Shown here: piece after piece, positions 62,663 through 64,000 of the stretch
Layout: each line of letters opens with the position of its first letter
Numbering within the stretch: position 1 is the first letter of the stretch
Assembly (NCBI RefSeq): GCF_000472785.1
Contig: NZ_AXAL01000012.1
Location: 124,001 to 188,000, forward strand
Reading direction: 5' to 3'
DNA: 64,000 nucleotides
From: Mesorhizobium loti CJ3sym
Lineage (GTDB): Bacteria; Pseudomonadota; Alphaproteobacteria; Rhizobiales; Rhizobiaceae
The notes under the pieces: model-generated
Told to the model about the DNA's origin: nothing
The model's input: the letters and a program-made list of their open reading frames with translations, nothing else
Databases searched by the model: none
Program-made: the position numbers and the translations under genes

Positions 62663-62785
62663 AGCTGTGCTCAACCGGCAGCGCCTGCTTAAATTAGGTG
62701 CACCGCAACATCTCTGCTTGGAGAATGGCCAGCAGATGTGTCAGGGTTCAGCGACTTCGTTTGAAACGCTGAAATCCGGGGCCCC

Positions 62786-64000
62786 ATGGCAATTCTGGCA
62801 GCCGTCTACCACCTGACCCACTACAAATACGACCGGCCGGTGGTTCTCGGGCCTCAGATCATCAGGCTGCAGCCGGCGCCGCATTCCCGCACCAAGGTGT
62901 TGAGCCATTCGCTCAAGGTCGAGCCGGCAAACCATTTCGTCAATTTGCAGCAGGACCCTTACGGCAACTTCCTCGCCCGCTTCGTCTTCCCGGAGCCGGT
63001 GACGGAACTGAAGATCGAGGTCGATCTAGTCGCCGACATGACGGTCTACAATCCGTTCGACTTCTTCGTCGAACCGTCGGCCGAGGCGTTTCCGTTCGAA
63101 TACCCGGAAGAGATACGCGACGATCTCGCCATCTACCGGACACCTGAGCCAGCAGGCCCGCTGCTCCAGGCCTTCCTCAGGACTGTCGACCGCAGCGCCC
63201 CCAACACCGTTAATTTCCTCGTCGATCTCAATGCCAGGCTGCAGCGCGAGATCGCCTATATCGTGCGCATGGAGACCGGCGTGTTCTCGCCGGAGGAAAC
63301 GCTGGCCGCCGGCAAGGGCTCCTGCCGGGATTCGAGCTGGCTGCTGGTGCAGATCCTGCGCAATCTCGGCATCGCCGCGCGCTTCGTATCCGGCTACCTG
63401 ATCCAGCTCAAGCCCGACCTTGTCGCGCTCGACGGGCCGGCTGGGACATCAGTCGATTTTACCGATCTGCATGCCTGGTGCGAGGTGTATCTTCCCGGCG
63501 CCGGCTGGATCGGCTTCGATCCGACTTCCGGCCTGCTGACCGGCGAAAGCCATGTGCCGCTTGCCGCGACACCGCATTTCCGCAACGCAGCCCCGATTTC
63601 GGGCATGGCGAGCTTTGCCAACGTCGAATTCGGCTTCGAGATGCGCGTTGACCGCATCGCCGAACATCCGCGCATCACCAAGCCGTTCTCCGATGAAAGC
63701 TGGCGGGCGCTCGACGCGCTGGGCAACAAGGTCGACGCCGCACTGTCGGCCGGGGATGTGCGGCTGACGATGGGCGGCGAACCGACTTTCGTGTCGATCG
63801 ACGACTTCGAATCCGCCGAATGGAACACTGCCGCCGTTGGCCCGACCAAGCGTGAAAAGGCCGATGCGCTGATCCGCAAGCTGCGCGAGCGCTTCGCGCC
63901 GGGCGGCTTTCTCCACTACGGCCAGGGCAAATGGTACCCGGGCGAGAGCCTGCCGCGCTGGACCTTCTCGCTCTACTGGCGTGCTGATGGCCAGCCGGTG
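62786..64000 (+). CDS. Transglutaminase-like / DUF2126 protein (partial, continues past the right edge)
   Basis: 405 codons are visible and the frame is still open at 64000. An N-terminal bacterial transglutaminase-like beta domain ([20 protein letters not shown], 8-27) is followed by the catalytic core. Cys is in [19 protein letters not shown] (about 175), His in [12 protein letters not shown], and Asp in [13 protein letters not shown]2126 region begins near residue 330 ([19 protein letters not shown]). Full proteins of this type run to about 1100 residues and are probably peptidases or amidases of unknown substrate. Only a weak GGGG ribosome site precedes ATG 62786. Confidence 0.85.
   Translation, partial: MAILAAVYHLTHYKYDRPVVLGPQIIRLQPAPHSRTKVLSHSLKVEPANHFVNLQQDPYGNFLARFVFPEPVTELKIEVDLVADMTVYNPFDFFVEPSAEAFPFEYPEEIRDDLAIYRTPEPAGPLLQAFLRTVDRSAPNTVNFLVDLNARLQREIAYIVRMETGVFSPEETLAAGKGSCRDSSWLLVQILRNLGIAARFVSGYLIQLKPDLVALDGPAGTSVDFTDLHAWCEVYLPGAGWIGFDPTSGLLTGESHVPLAATPHFRNAAPISGMASFANVEFGFEMRVDRIAEHPRITKPFSDESWRALDALGNKVDAALSAGDVRLTMGGEPTFVSIDDFESAEWNTAAVGPTKREKADALIRKLRERFAPGGFLHYGQGKWYPGESLPRWTFSLYWRADGQPV

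Noticed and set aside
61412-62674. 420-codon open frame on the minus strand
   Set aside because: Antisense to glutaryl-CoA dehydrogenase, which has unmistakable family motifs.

Overview
The window looks like chromosome of a Mesorhizobium-like member of the Hyphomicrobiales. This is inferred from the high GC content, from rhizobial-type flagellar genes (visN/visR, an ftcR/rem-type regulator, motC and motE, flaF/flbT, short flgD) and from RIME-like intergenic palindromes. No rRNA, tRNA, CRISPR array, insertion sequence or prophage was recognised.

Region 1 (1-9200) is accessory metabolism and transport: a MarR regulator (cut by the left edge) divergent from an SDR-type protein and a cupin; a small Cys-rich secreted protein; a ClC-type chloride channel with CBS domains; a haem-type membrane protein divergent from a TetR regulator with a clear palindrome between them; an MFS exporter with a C-terminal extension; and an asparagine-synthase-like amidotransferase.

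Region 2 (9367-42249) is a near-complete flagellar and motility cluster. On the minus strand, in transcription order: DUF1217-like gene, flgF, fliI, an unknown membrane gene, flgB, flgC, fliE, flgG, flgA, flgI, motE, flgH, fliL, fliP (35645 to 25251, nearly all by stop/start overlap or gaps of a few bases). Two flagellin genes follow, each with its own terminator. Next come fliF, a fliH-like gene, motB, motC, fliK and a lytic transglycosylase; then the response regulator ftcR; then flgE, flgK, flgL, flaF, flbT, flgD, fliQ. On the plus strand, divergent from the first unit, are motA, fliM, fliN, fliG, a RIME-like double palindrome, flhB and an unknown gene. The master regulators visN-visR close the cluster. 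No flhA, fliR, fliO or chemotaxis genes are visible here.

Region 3 (42755-46914) holds a two-domain M16 metallopeptidase and a TMEM43-like membrane protein.

Region 4 (46990-57237) is a coherent-looking group for polyamine- or amide-type compounds: an acetylpolyamine amidohydrolase/HDAC-family enzyme, a TetR regulator, a YtcJ-type amidohydrolase, a complete PotABCD-type ABC importer, and two tandem SxxK serine hydrolases resembling 6-aminohexanoate-dimer hydrolase. Its joint function is an inference and is the best candidate for an undescribed pathway.

Region 5 (57426-64000) carries tex, a ParDE-type toxin-antitoxin pair, a LysR regulator divergent from glutaryl-CoA dehydrogenase, and the start of a transglutaminase-like protein cut by the right edge. 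Starts were chosen from Shine-Dalgarno spacing, overlaps with neighbours and family N-termini; several genes start with GTG or TTG.
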